NCBI GenBank assembly: GCA_042408595.1
Contig: JBHOQX010000079.1
Location: forward strand, 1 to 34,378
Source: JBHOQX01 sp042408595
GTDB taxonomy: Bacteria; Chloroflexota; Chloroflexia; Chloroflexales; Roseiflexaceae
DNA: 34,378 nt
Direction: 5' to 3'
The position numbers and the translations under genes were made by a program. Shown in pieces: positions 14,364 to 22,538 of the stretch. Numbering within the stretch: the first letter of the stretch is position 1; every line of letters begins with the position of its first letter. Under the pieces are notes generated by a model. It had not been told where the DNA came from. It searched no databases and saw only the letters and a list, made by a program, of their open reading frames with translations.

Positions 14364-15908
14364 TTACATCGTCGCCCCGACGATCCATGGATTGAACTCT
14401 TCCTCGCCGATGCCCTGCGCCTCGCTCAGGCTCGGCTCGCCCGAGGCTACGGCGATCAGCTTCTCGAAAATCTCCCGGCCGATTTCTTCCACCGACGCGC
14501 CCTCGAGGATGCGCCCGGCGTTGATGTCCATGTCGCCGCGCATCCGCTGGTATGTCGCGCTGTTCGTGGCGATCTTGACGCTCGGCGCCGGCTTGAAGCC
14601 GAAGCACGAACCGCGCCCGGTGGTGAAGGCGATGATCGTGCATCCGCCGGCCACCTGTCCGGTCGCCGAGACCGGATCGTACCCGGGCGTGTCCATGAAG
14701 GTGAAGCCGCGCGCCGCCACCGGCTCGGCGTACTCGTAGACCGCCTCCAGCGGCATAGAGCCCCCTTTGGCCACCGCGCCCAGCGATTTTTCGAAGATCG
14801 TCGTCAGGCCACCGGCCTTGTTGCCGGGTGCGGGGTTGTTGTCGATCACAAAGCCCTCACGCGCGGTGTACGCCTCCCACCAGCGGATGCGCGCGATCAG
14901 CTGCTCGCCGACAGCCTGACTGACCGCCCGGCGCGTCAGCAGATGCTCCGCGCCGTAGATCTCGGGCGTCTCCGAGAGGACCGCCGTACCCCCCTGCTGC
15001 ACCAGCAGATCGACGGCGTGCCCGAGCGCCGGGTTGGCCGTCACGCCGCTGAAGCCGTCCGAGCCGCCGCACTGGAGCGCCAGGCACAGCTCGCTCACCG
15101 GGACCGGCTCGCGACGGAAGCGGTCGGCGATGGGGAGCATCGCCGCCACTGCCCGCAGCCCGGCCTCGATCGTCGGCGCGACGCCGCCCTCGTCCTGGAT
15201 GGCGAGGTACGGCGGCAGGTCGAGATCGCCCAGGCGGGCGCGCTGGCTGGCGTACAGGTCCTCGAACTGGTTGGTCTCGCAGCCCAGGCCGACGAACAGA
15301 AAGCCGGCGACGTTCGGGTGGCGCGCGAAGCCGGCGAGGGTGCGCCGTAGCAGCTCGATCTCCTCGCCGCTGGTCTTCGTGCCGCAGCCGCCGCGGTGCG
15401 CCACCGCGACGATGTCGGTGACATTCGGGAAACGCGGCAGCAACTCAGCGCGGGCGCGGGCGGCGATCCGGCGGACAGTATGCGCGGCGCAGTTGACCGT
15501 GCCGATGACCGCGATCGTGTTGCGCGTGCCGGCGCGGCCCTCGGGCCGGCGGTAGCCCAGGAACGTCCGCCGCTCCTCCGGCGGGACGAACGGCACCGGC
15601 CGGACATCCGCGCCGATCGCATAGTCGAGCGTCATCGCCCCGACCGCCAGGTTATGGCTGTGGACGTGCTCGCCGGGTGTGATCGGGCGCGTCGCGAAGC
15701 CGATCACCTGGCCGTAGCGCCGCACCGGCTGCCCGGCCGCGACGGCCCGCAGCGCCAGCTTGTGCCCCGGCGCGATCGCGCCGGCGAGCTGCAGCGTCTG
15801 CCCGGCGACTGCCACCTGCCGGCCGGCTGCCAGCGGCACGAGCGCGATAGCGACATCATCGTCCGGGTGCAGCCGGAGCGCCGGGGTGTTTTGCAGAGTA
15901 ATGAGCAT
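14364..15908 (-). CDS. UxaA-family sugar-acid dehydratase (altronate/galactarate dehydratase-like)
   Basis: A 514-residue protein with an N-terminal SAF domain (DDDVAIALVPLAAGRQVAVA, GHKLALRAVAAGQPVRRYG, TPGEHVHSHNLAV) and the long UxaA catalytic part: FLGYRRPEGRAGTRNTIAVI, VNCAAHTVRRIA, AVAHRGGCGTKTSGEEIELL, FVGLGCETNQ, LALQCGGSDGFSGVTANPAL, FIDNNP-type loop VIDNNPAPGNKAGGLTT and TTGRGSCFGFKPAPSVKIAT. Enzymes of this family remove water from D-altronate or D-galactarate with an Fe2+ centre, in hexuronate breakdown. The fused full-length form is seen, not the split UxaA1/UxaA2 form. An AAAGGA site lies before ATG 15908. No other hexuronate gene is adjacent, so the substrate stays open. Confidence 0.85.
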   Translation of the reverse strand: MLITLQNTPALRLHPDDDVAIALVPLAAGRQVAVAGQTLQLAGAIAPGHKLALRAVAAGQPVRRYGQVIGFATRPITPGEHVHSHNLAVGAMTLDYAIGADVRPVPFVPPEERRTFLGYRRPEGRAGTRNTIAVIGTVNCAAHTVRRIAARARAELLPRFPNVTDIVAVAHRGGCGTKTSGEEIELLRRTLAGFARHPNVAGFLFVGLGCETNQFEDLYASQRARLGDLDLPPYLAIQDEGGVAPTIEAGLRAVAAMLPIADRFRREPVPVSELCLALQCGGSDGFSGVTANPALGHAVDLLVQQGGTAVLSETPEIYGAEHLLTRRAVSQAVGEQLIARIRWWEAYTAREGFVIDNNPAPGNKAGGLTTIFEKSLGAVAKGGSMPLEAVYEYAEPVAARGFTFMDTPGYDPVSATGQVAGGCTIIAFTTGRGSCFGFKPAPSVKIATNSATYQRMRGDMDINAGRILEGASVEEIGREIFEKLIAVASGEPSLSEAQGIGEEEFNPWIVGATM

Positions 15909-16123
15909 CGGAATCCTTTACACAATGCAGCGTTCAGCAGCCAGCACACTCAGAGGCTATTCAGAGCGGGGGGCTTGGAGGCGCAGCCCTTCAAAACGCT
16001 TATCTTCCGCCGGTGGGCGGAGCAGGATGTCTTTCCGGGGCCGCAGGCCCCCCACTTCTCTCGCCAGGAAGCTTCTTGGACAGACGTTCAGAACGACCTT
16101 CGCGTGCTGAACCGTATCAACAT
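15909..16123. repeat. Spacer with an imperfect inverted repeat and hairpins
   Basis: GGGGGGCTTGG (from about 15968) is partly complementary to GCAGGCCCCCC (to about 16053). Inside are GGGGCC-gca-GGCCCC (16037-16051) and CCGCC-ggt-GGGCGG. It may terminate the kinase transcript or be a mobile repeat; there is no T-tract. Confidence 0.35.
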
Positions 16124-19030
16124 CTAGCTCAGGCACTCTGCCACGCTCGCCAGCAGCGCCTCGCGCGTGAAGGGCTTGGCGAGCACCGGCAGGCCGGTGC
16201 GCTCGAGAAAGGCACGGCTCGATTCGCGCATCGTGTCGCCGGTGAGAATGAGCCAGCGTAGCCCCGGCTGCTCGCGGTGGAGATACTCATACAAGGTGGC
16301 CCCGCCTAGCTCAGGCATCTGCAGGTCGGTGATGATCAGCACATAATCGCCGGCCCGGGCGCGCGCCAGCCCCTCGGCGCCGCTGGCCGCAACATCGACC
16401 GTATAGCCATGCAGCTCGAGCGACCGCGCCACCACCCGCCGTACGTCTGCCTCATCCTCCACCAGCAGGATGCGCGTGCCGGCTGGCGCGGCGGGGATCT
16501 GGACCTCGGGCTGAAGCGGGGCTGGCGCCGTTGTAGCGATCGGCAGCGTGATGTGGAAGATCGTCTCGCGGCCCGGATCGCTCTCCGCCCAGACTCGCCC
16601 GCTATGTTGCTGGATGATCGCGTGGACGATCGCCAGACCCAGGCCCATGCCCTGGCCGATGTCGCGGGTCGTAAAGAACGGCTCGAAAATGCGGGGTAGA
16701 TTCTGGGGTTGGATACCCGGTCCGGTGTCGTGGATCGTCATGTGAACGTATGCCCCCTCCTGCCAACCGCGAATCGTCAGGCGCCGCTGGCCGTCCGCCG
16801 CGGTCGCCAGCGATTGCACCGCGTTGTGAACGATATTGAAGAACGCCTGAGCGAGTTGTTGCGGATCGCCAGGTGTGGAGGGCAGGTTCGGGGGGTATTC
16901 CTCGATCACGGTGATGCCCCCTGCTCGCAGCTCACTCTGAAGCCGATCCAGCGCCTCGCGCACCAGGCCGGGCAGGGCGATCGGAATCGGCTCGGCGGCA
17001 GGTGGGCGGGCGAAGGTGCGCAGTTGCTCGACAATGTGGCTGGCGCGCAGCGCGGCGCGCTCGATCCCTTGCAAATCTTCGCGTGTAGCCGGCGGTAGAT
17101 CTTCCATGAGCTGCAACTGTGACAGGCCGACGATGATCGCCAGCGGGTTGTTTAGTTCGTGGGCTGCGCCGGCCACCAGCCGTCCCTGGGCCGCCAGCTT
17201 TTCATTCTGCCGCAGGCGGGCCTCCAGCGCGCGCCGCTCGGTCATGTCGTTCAGAATCACAAACACCTGACCATACTCAGGCACGAGCGCCGCCGAGACC
17301 AGCACCGTCAGTCGGGCGCCGTCGGCGCGCACGAGGGGCAGCTCAACGCTGTGCGGCTGGCCCTCCTGCACCATCCGCCACATGGCCCGCACCCGCTCGT
17401 GCAGCTCCGGTGGGATGAAGCGCAGCAACGATTGCCCCTCGACCGCTTCCGGCTCGTAGCCGGAGAGCACGTGCAGCCGCGCCGGGTTCAGCGGATGAAC
17501 GGTCATATCAGGATCGATCGTCAGCAGCACGTTCGGGGCGGTGTCGATCAGCGCCTTCAAATAGCTGCGCACCGCCTCGGCTTGCTCCATCAGCGCCCGG
17601 GCGCGCTGCTCGGACTCGCGCAGTTGGGCATGGAGCTGGGCGTTGGCGACGGCCACTGCCGCAAATTCGGCATAGCGGCCGAGGTATTCCAGGTCATCGT
17701 CGGTGAAATGCCCCGGTGTCGGGTGGATCGCCGCCAGCACACCCAGGCTGCGGCCCTGGTGCTGCAGCGGCTGGCAGACCAGCGCGCGTGCCGCGCTGAC
17801 ATGGCGCGTCGGCAGATAGACATCCGGGTCGGCCAGCACGTCGGCGATCATCTGGCCGCGCCCGGTGCGCGTTACTCGCCCGAAGATGCTTCGATCCAGC
17901 GGGAGCCGTCGCTCCAGCAACTGCCCGGCGTTGTAGCCGGTCGCCATCACGACCACGATGGCCTCACCATCATCGGACGGCAGGCCGACCACCGCCGGGT
18001 CGGCGTCGAGCAGTTGCTGGGTTTGCAGGCAGATCGCCCGCAGCACATCGTCCAATGCACCGAGCGTCGTGACCGCGCGGGCCGTGGCGGCCAGCGAGTC
18101 GAGCCGCCGGAGCTGCGTGGCGGTGCGGTTGCGAAAGGCGATCTGGGCCAGGATGGCGGACAGGAAATTGGCGAGCGTCTCGGTGAGCGGCAGGTCTTCG
18201 GCGTCCACTGCGGCGCCCCAGACGATCACCACACCATGCACCTGCTCGTCCTGCAGCAGCGGCGCGAAGATCAGGCCGCGGCCGCCCCGGAGGCGAATGG
18301 TACGCGCCATGAGCGCGGCCATCGGCGGCGAGAGCACGGCGCGCAGCACCCGCTCCAGATCGGACTCGAAGACCGCCCGCTGCCGGGCGAGCGCCTCGCG
18401 CAGCCCGGGGGTATCCGCGCGGATCGGCCGGCCGGGCGGCGCCTCGGCGCAGATGCTCGCCGCCTCCGGCTGAATCAGCGGCTGCTCGGTATAGTGCAGG
18501 CGAAGCTGGCCATCCCCGGCGTCGCGCAGCGCGAAAGCGACTTCGATCCCATAGGTGTGCAGCCCTTCGGCGACCTGTCGGAGCGCCTCCTCGAAGGTCT
18601 GGGCCGCCAGCAGGCGCGGCGCGAGTTGGTTGAAGCCGAGCAGCCGGCGCGAGCGCCGGCTTCCGCGCGACTCGGGGTAGACGATGATCGGCAGGCAGCG
18701 CAGCGCATCCCCGACCAGGCCGCTGATCTCCAACTCTGCGGCCAGCGCCGTGCCGCCCGCCCGCGCCAGGCGCCCGTTGAGCGTGGCCGGCTCGCCTGCC
18801 GCCAGCGCCGCGTGCAGGGCGGCCCGGACAAGCGGCCGGTCGTCCTCGTGCAGCAGCAGCTCCAGCGGCGTTCCCGCCGGAACGTCCGCGCCGAGGAGGT
18901 CGCGCAGCGGCCGGCTCGCGGCCAGCACGATGCCCGATGGTGCGGCGACGATCAGCGGCCAGCGGCAGGCATCGATCAAGCGAACCAATTCGGTGGGCAA
19001 TGCCTGCGGCTCTGGCACAGCCTGGATCAT
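16124..19030 (-). CDS. Hybrid sensor histidine kinase (PAS-GAF-GAF-PAS-HisKA-HATPase-REC)
   Basis: A 968-residue soluble kinase with no membrane helices. Order: PAS-like (about 16-125, LIVAAPSGIVLAASRPLRDL), GAF (about 135-290), second GAF (about 310-465), PAS (about 485-605, NVLLTIDPDMTVHPLNPARL), HisKA with the phospho-acceptor His624 in GAAHELNNPLAII, HATPase (N-box FFNIVHNAVQSL near 730, G-box HDTGPGIQ and GMGLGLAIVHAI), and a C-terminal receiver with the acceptor Asp902 in IITDLQMPE. The input signal is unknown and must be cytoplasmic or diffusible. No output regulator lies next to it, so it may work through a distant partner. Start choice: the -10 box TACAAT at 19077-19072 puts transcript initiation near 19065, leaving ATG 19048 or 19030; 19030 has a GGGAG site. 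Confidence 0.85.
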   Translation of the reverse strand: MIQAVPEPQALPTELVRLIDACRWPLIVAAPSGIVLAASRPLRDLLGADVPAGTPLELLLHEDDRPLVRAALHAALAAGEPATLNGRLARAGGTALAAELEISGLVGDALRCLPIIVYPESRGSRRSRRLLGFNQLAPRLLAAQTFEEALRQVAEGLHTYGIEVAFALRDAGDGQLRLHYTEQPLIQPEAASICAEAPPGRPIRADTPGLREALARQRAVFESDLERVLRAVLSPPMAALMARTIRLRGGRGLIFAPLLQDEQVHGVVIVWGAAVDAEDLPLTETLANFLSAILAQIAFRNRTATQLRRLDSLAATARAVTTLGALDDVLRAICLQTQQLLDADPAVVGLPSDDGEAIVVVMATGYNAGQLLERRLPLDRSIFGRVTRTGRGQMIADVLADPDVYLPTRHVSAARALVCQPLQHQGRSLGVLAAIHPTPGHFTDDDLEYLGRYAEFAAVAVANAQLHAQLRESEQRARALMEQAEAVRSYLKALIDTAPNVLLTIDPDMTVHPLNPARLHVLSGYEPEAVEGQSLLRFIPPELHERVRAMWRMVQEGQPHSVELPLVRADGARLTVLVSAALVPEYGQVFVILNDMTERRALEARLRQNEKLAAQGRLVAGAAHELNNPLAIIVGLSQLQLMEDLPPATREDLQGIERAALRASHIVEQLRTFARPPAAEPIPIALPGLVREALDRLQSELRAGGITVIEEYPPNLPSTPGDPQQLAQAFFNIVHNAVQSLATAADGQRRLTIRGWQEGAYVHMTIHDTGPGIQPQNLPRIFEPFFTTRDIGQGMGLGLAIVHAIIQQHSGRVWAESDPGRETIFHITLPIATTAPAPLQPEVQIPAAPAGTRILLVEDEADVRRVVARSLELHGYTVDVAASGAEGLARARAGDYVLIITDLQMPELGGATLYEYLHREQPGLRWLILTGDTMRESSRAFLERTGLPVLAKPFTREALLASVAECLS

Positions 19031-19071
19031 GCGCGGGTCTCCCGGCATACGGCGGGCACGTTCCGCCATGT

Positions 19072-19080
19072 ATTGTACCA
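19072..19080 (-). promoter_or_regulatory. Extended -10 promoter of the hybrid kinase gene
   Basis: TGGTACAAT on the minus strand, about 40 bp before the chosen start. No clear -35. It lies back to back with the plus-strand TGGTAGAAT at 19097-19105, so the two divergent genes share about 35 bp of promoter DNA. Confidence 0.45.
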
Positions 19081-19096
19081 TCGGTAGCAGGGGGTA

Positions 19097-19105
19097 TGGT
19101 AGAAT
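19097..19105 (+). promoter_or_regulatory. Extended -10 promoter of the tandem ThyX-like gene
   Basis: TGGTAGAAT, with no obvious -35. The leader to the start at 19246 (about 130 nt) is made of CGACGAAAGACGAACG-type and CCCTCGTCCCTC-type words. Confidence 0.4.
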
Positions 19106-19245
19106 CGGCGCATCGCCCGACGCACGACGAAAGACGAACGCCAGGAGCAGGAGACAGGGTGAGCGGGTGACAAGATGCCAAGGTGAGTCTGGCCATCCCT
19201 CGTCCCTCATCGATCGTCGAGTAATCGCCCGAGAGGAACCACCGC

Positions 19246-20913
19246 ATGACCGACTCCGACGCCTGGGGTGAGCGCTTCAGCCCAGAAGACCGGGCGCTGC
19301 TCGCGCCGTTCGTGACCGACCTGGATGCGCCGATCTTCGGCCTGCGCAACCTACCCGAGGTGGTCAAGGGCGCGCTCTTCTCGCGCTACAGCCGCACCGA
19401 CAAGAGCGTACGCCGCATTCTGCTGGACGAATTCATCCATGCGCCGGAGTCCGGCTTCGCCCGGATCGTTGGCGGGGCGGCGGCCAGCGGCGCGGAGCAA
19501 CTGGTCGCCACCCGCCAGGCCGAGGCGTTCTACGAGCGCGTGCTGATCGGCTACGGCGACGACTCGGTCGCCGAGCTGGGCGGGGCGCACCTGGCCTGCG
19601 AGGGGGTCAGCAACATTGCCGCCAAGGCGCTGGAGGATAGCCGGATCGGCATCAGCCCGCTGGAGAAATCCACTCGCTATGTGCCATTCAATCGCAAGGT
19701 GGATGGGCGCTACCGCTACCTGCGCGAGCCGGCGATCATGGCCTCGCGCCACGCCGCGCGCTACGAAGCCGCGCTCGACGGCCTGTTCGACACCTACAGC
19801 GCGCTGCTGGAGCCGACGCTGGCGTTCGTGCGGGCCCGTACCCCGCGCGACGCCGAGACCACCGAGCGCGCGTACGCCAGCGCCACCCGCGCCAAGGCGT
19901 TCGACCTGCTGCGTGGCCTGCTGCCGATGGCGACGCTCACGAACGTCGGGCTGTTTGGCAACGGGCGGGCCTTCGAGTACCTGTTGACGAAGCTGTACGC
20001 CGCGCCGCTGGCCGAGCTGCGTGCGGTGGCGGCGGGCATGCAGGCGGCGCTCGATATGCTCATCCCGTCGTTCGTCAAGCGCGCTAAAAGCGAGCGTGGG
20101 CGCGAGTTCCAGGCATACCTGCGTGGGATGCAGGAGAACGTCACGCAAGCACTTGCAGATTGCAGCGTGCAGATTGCAGAGCACCCCTCCTCCAATCTCC
20201 GATCTCCCATCTGCACGCTGCAAGCCGCAGCAACGCTCGTTGCATACGATCCGGACGCCGAATGGAAGACCGTCGCCGCCATCCTGTATCCGCACAGCGA
20301 CCAGCCGCTCGCTGCGCTATATGAACTCGCCCGCCGGTTGCCCGCCGCGGAACGCGCGGCGATCATCCGGGCCTACGTCGGCGAGCGTGGCAGCCGCTTC
20401 CACCGCCCGGGCCGTGCCTTCGAGGAGCCGCGCTACACCTTCGACCTGCTGGCCGACCTGGGGGCCTACCGCGATCTGCAGCGCCACCGGATGCTGACAC
20501 AGGAGCGGCAAGCCTACACCGTGCGGCACGGCTACCTCACCCCGCCGGAGCTGACCGAGGCCGGGCTGTCGGAACGCTACGCTGCTGCTCTAGAGCGCGC
20601 TGCCGACGCGTTCGAGATTATCGCCACCGATATGCCGAACGAGGCGCAGTATGTCGTTCCGCTGGCCTTCCGCGTCCGCTGGCGCGTGACGCTCAACCTG
20701 CGCGAGCTGTACCACCTATGTGAGCTGCGCTCCGCGCCGCAGGGCCATCCGACCTACCGCACGATTGCGCAGGAGATGTACCGTCGTATCCGCGAGGTTC
20801 ATCCGACGCTGGCCGAGGGTATGCGCTTTGTGGACATGAACGACTACGATCTGGAGCGGCTGGACGCCGAGCGGCGGCTGGATGCGAAGCGGCGAATGCG
20901 GGAAGAGACTTGA
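19246..20913 (+). CDS. Tandem ThyX-like protein (flavin-dependent thymidylate synthase superfamily)
   Basis: A 555-residue protein made of two ThyX-like halves, whereas canonical ThyX is about 200-250 residues. The first half has LFSRYSRTDKSVRRILLDEF, ATRQAEAFYERVLIGYGDDS, and EKSTRYVPFN, where ThyX has ESxRY. The second half has RHRMLTQERQAYTVRHGYL (R413-H414-R415), a variant of the ThyX signature RHRxxSxNxxSxRY, then NLRELYHLCELRSAPQGHPT and IREVHPTLAEGMRFVD. Neither half keeps the complete signature, so thymidylate synthase activity is doubtful, though flavin or nucleotide binding is likely. Residues about 305-326, between the halves, are encoded by a perfect palindromic repeat (20160-20223) of the spacer type. 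It stands alone behind its own promoter. The name is by family resemblance; the reaction is unknown. Confidence 0.7.
   Translation: MTDSDAWGERFSPEDRALLAPFVTDLDAPIFGLRNLPEVVKGALFSRYSRTDKSVRRILLDEFIHAPESGFARIVGGAAASGAEQLVATRQAEAFYERVLIGYGDDSVAELGGAHLACEGVSNIAAKALEDSRIGISPLEKSTRYVPFNRKVDGRYRYLREPAIMASRHAARYEAALDGLFDTYSALLEPTLAFVRARTPRDAETTERAYASATRAKAFDLLRGLLPMATLTNVGLFGNGRAFEYLLTKLYAAPLAELRAVAAGMQAALDMLIPSFVKRAKSERGREFQAYLRGMQENVTQALADCSVQIAEHPSSNLRSPICTLQAAATLVAYDPDAEWKTVAAILYPHSDQPLAALYELARRLPAAERAAIIRAYVGERGSRFHRPGRAFEEPRYTFDLLADLGAYRDLQRHRMLTQERQAYTVRHGYLTPPELTEAGLSERYAAALERAADAFEIIATDMPNEAQYVVPLAFRVRWRVTLNLRELYHLCELRSAPQGHPTYRTIAQEMYRRIREVHPTLAEGMRFVDMNDYDLERLDAERRLDAKRRMREET
20160..20223. 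repeat. Palindromic repeat element inside the ThyX-like gene
   Basis: TTGCAGCGTGCAGAT (20160-20174) and ATCTGCACGCTGCAA (20209-20223) are perfect 15-bp inverted arms around a 34-base loop that contains the words CCAATCTCC and GATCTCCC. The same words occur in spacers, for example at 5000-5110. The element keeps the reading frame open and codes for the inter-domain linker. Confidence 0.7.
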
Positions 20914-21027
20914 AGGAAAGGGGCAGACGCGCGCATCATCTCGAAATCCATCCACGCGGTGCGTTCAATCGTCAGAATACGCGTTCCCCTCATCCGCCTT
21001 CTGCTTGTAGCAAAGAGGAAACGAGCC

Positions 21028-22137
21028 ATGTGCCGCACACCCGAACGCCGCCACCCGATGTTCTGCATCCTGCCGCCCTACATTCTGCGCCATATCGCAG
21101 AGCGTGGCACGCCGGAGCAGCAGGCCCAGGCGATGGGCACCCTGCTTGCCGACCAGACCTTTCGGGTGCTGCGCGCCGAACAGGCCAACGCGCCGCTGCC
21201 GGCCCGCCCGTCTGCCGTGCTGAGCGCCGAGGGCGAGAAGCGCCGCACGATCTACACCGCCAACAATACCCAGACGCTCCCCGGCACGCTCGCCCGCGCC
21301 GAAGGCACCCCGCCGACCGGCGACGCTGCCGTGGACGAGGCTTACGACGGCCTGGGCGCGACCTTCGATTTTTTCTGGCAGACGTTCGAGCGCAACTCGA
21401 TCGACGACGCCGGCCTGCCGCTCGACGCGACGGTGCATTTTGGCCAGCGCTACGACAATGCCTTCTGGAACGGCGAGCAGATGGTCTTCGGCGACGGCGA
21501 CGGCCAGATTTTCAACCGCTTCACGATCGCGCTCGACGTGATCGGCCACGAACTGACCCACGGCGTGACCCAGGACGAGGCACAACTGCGCTACTCCGGC
21601 CAGTCCGGCGCGCTGAACGAATCGATCTCCGACGTGTTCGGCTCGCTGGTGAAGCAGTACAAACTCGGCCAGACAGCCGACCAGGCCGACTGGCTGATCG
21701 GCGCCGGGCTGCTGGCGCCCGGCATCAACGGCGTCGCGCTCCGCTCGATGAAAGCCCCGGGCACGGCCTACGACGACCGGCTGCTGGGCAAAGACCCGCA
21801 GCCGGCGCACATGGACGATTACGTGCGGACGTTCGAGGACAACGGCGGCGTCCACATCAACTCAGGCATCCCCAACCGGGCCTTCTACCTGGCCGCGGTC
21901 GCTCTGGGCGGGCACGCCTGGGAGAAGGCCGGGCGAATCTGGTATGAAACGCTGCGCGATCCGCGGCTCAAGCCGAACTCCGGCTTCCGCACCTTCGCGC
22001 GGCTGACGCACGTGAACGCCGGGCGGCTCTATGGGCTCGGCAGCAGCGAGCAGAAAGCGGTGTACGACTCATGGGCCACGGTCGGAATCAAGATCCCGGC
22101 GCCGGCGGCGAAGAAGGGCCGGTCGGCAGCGGCGTGA
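21028..22137 (+). CDS. M4-family (thermolysin-like) metalloprotease, protealysin type
   Basis: A 369-residue zinc endopeptidase. It has no signal peptide and only a short N-terminal propeptide with the conserved PPYIL motif (FCILPPYILRHIAERG), the mark of protealysin-like M4 proteases. The catalytic part shows zinc ligands His174 and His178 in GHELTHGVT with general base Glu175, third ligand Glu198 in ALNESISDVFG, and the transition-state His276 in GGVHINSGIPNRAFYLAA. Protealysin-type enzymes are first made in the cytoplasm and many are paired with an emfourin inhibitor; that pairing is present here, the next gene overlapping by four bases. GAGG precedes ATG 21028. The last 15 residues are Lys/Ala-rich. 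Confidence 0.9.
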   Translation: MCRTPERRHPMFCILPPYILRHIAERGTPEQQAQAMGTLLADQTFRVLRAEQANAPLPARPSAVLSAEGEKRRTIYTANNTQTLPGTLARAEGTPPTGDAAVDEAYDGLGATFDFFWQTFERNSIDDAGLPLDATVHFGQRYDNAFWNGEQMVFGDGDGQIFNRFTIALDVIGHELTHGVTQDEAQLRYSGQSGALNESISDVFGSLVKQYKLGQTADQADWLIGAGLLAPGINGVALRSMKAPGTAYDDRLLGKDPQPAHMDDYVRTFEDNGGVHINSGIPNRAFYLAAVALGGHAWEKAGRIWYETLRDPRLKPNSGFRTFARLTHVNAGRLYGLGSSEQKAVYDSWATVGIKIPAPAAKKGRSAAA

Positions 22138-22472
22138 ACGATCATCCGGCAGCGAAGCCGCTCCGCGTCACCTATCGGGCCGAGGGCGGCTTCGGGTATT
22201 TCCCTGGGCTGGCCCGGCCGCTGACGGTGGACAGCGCCAGCCTCTCCGCCGCCGAGGCCGCGCACCTGCGCACCCTGGTCGATGGCGCGCTCCAGGCGGC
22301 GGGTGCGGCCGGGCCGGCAGCGCAGCGCGGCGTCCCCGATGGGAGACGCTACACGATCAGTATCGAAGGGGCCGGGCGCAAGCGTACGCTGCGCCTGGCC
22401 GACCCGCTGGGCGACGAGCGGCTGGAGGCGCTGGTCGCGTACCTGGAGGGTCTGCGCCGCGGGCACGGGTAG
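22134..22472 (+). CDS. Emfourin-like protein inhibitor of the adjacent M4 protease
   Basis: A 112-residue protein starting with GTG inside the stop of the protease gene (GTGA overlap), so the two are translationally coupled. It reads LRVTYRAEGGFGYFPGLARP near the start, then SLSAAEAAHLRTLVDGAL, a DGRRYTISIEG strand, KRTLRLADP and LEALVAYLEGL. The order (basic strand, GGF, pattern of Leu in a helix ending in AExxxL, DxxxYxxxIE, C-terminal Leu-rich helix) matches emfourin (M4in), the inhibitor encoded next to protealysin in Serratia. No signal peptide is visible, in line with a cytoplasmic safety role. The call rests on motif memory plus operon position. Confidence 0.75.
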   Translation: MNDHPAAKPLRVTYRAEGGFGYFPGLARPLTVDSASLSAAEAAHLRTLVDGALQAAGAAGPAAQRGVPDGRRYTISIEGAGRKRTLRLADPLGDERLEALVAYLEGLRRGHG

Positions 22473-22538
22473 CGTTCGTGCGATCTTGCAGCGTGCCGCC
22501 AGCGCCGCCGAGGCCGCGCCCATGCCGATGGTGGGGCC

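Noticed and set aside
17159..19087. Long open frame on the plus strand opposite the hybrid kinase
   Set aside because: It mirrors the GC-rich codon pattern of the kinase gene; the residues are Arg/Gln/Gly-rich with no domain motif, whereas the kinase strand has complete HisKA, HATPase and receiver motifs.
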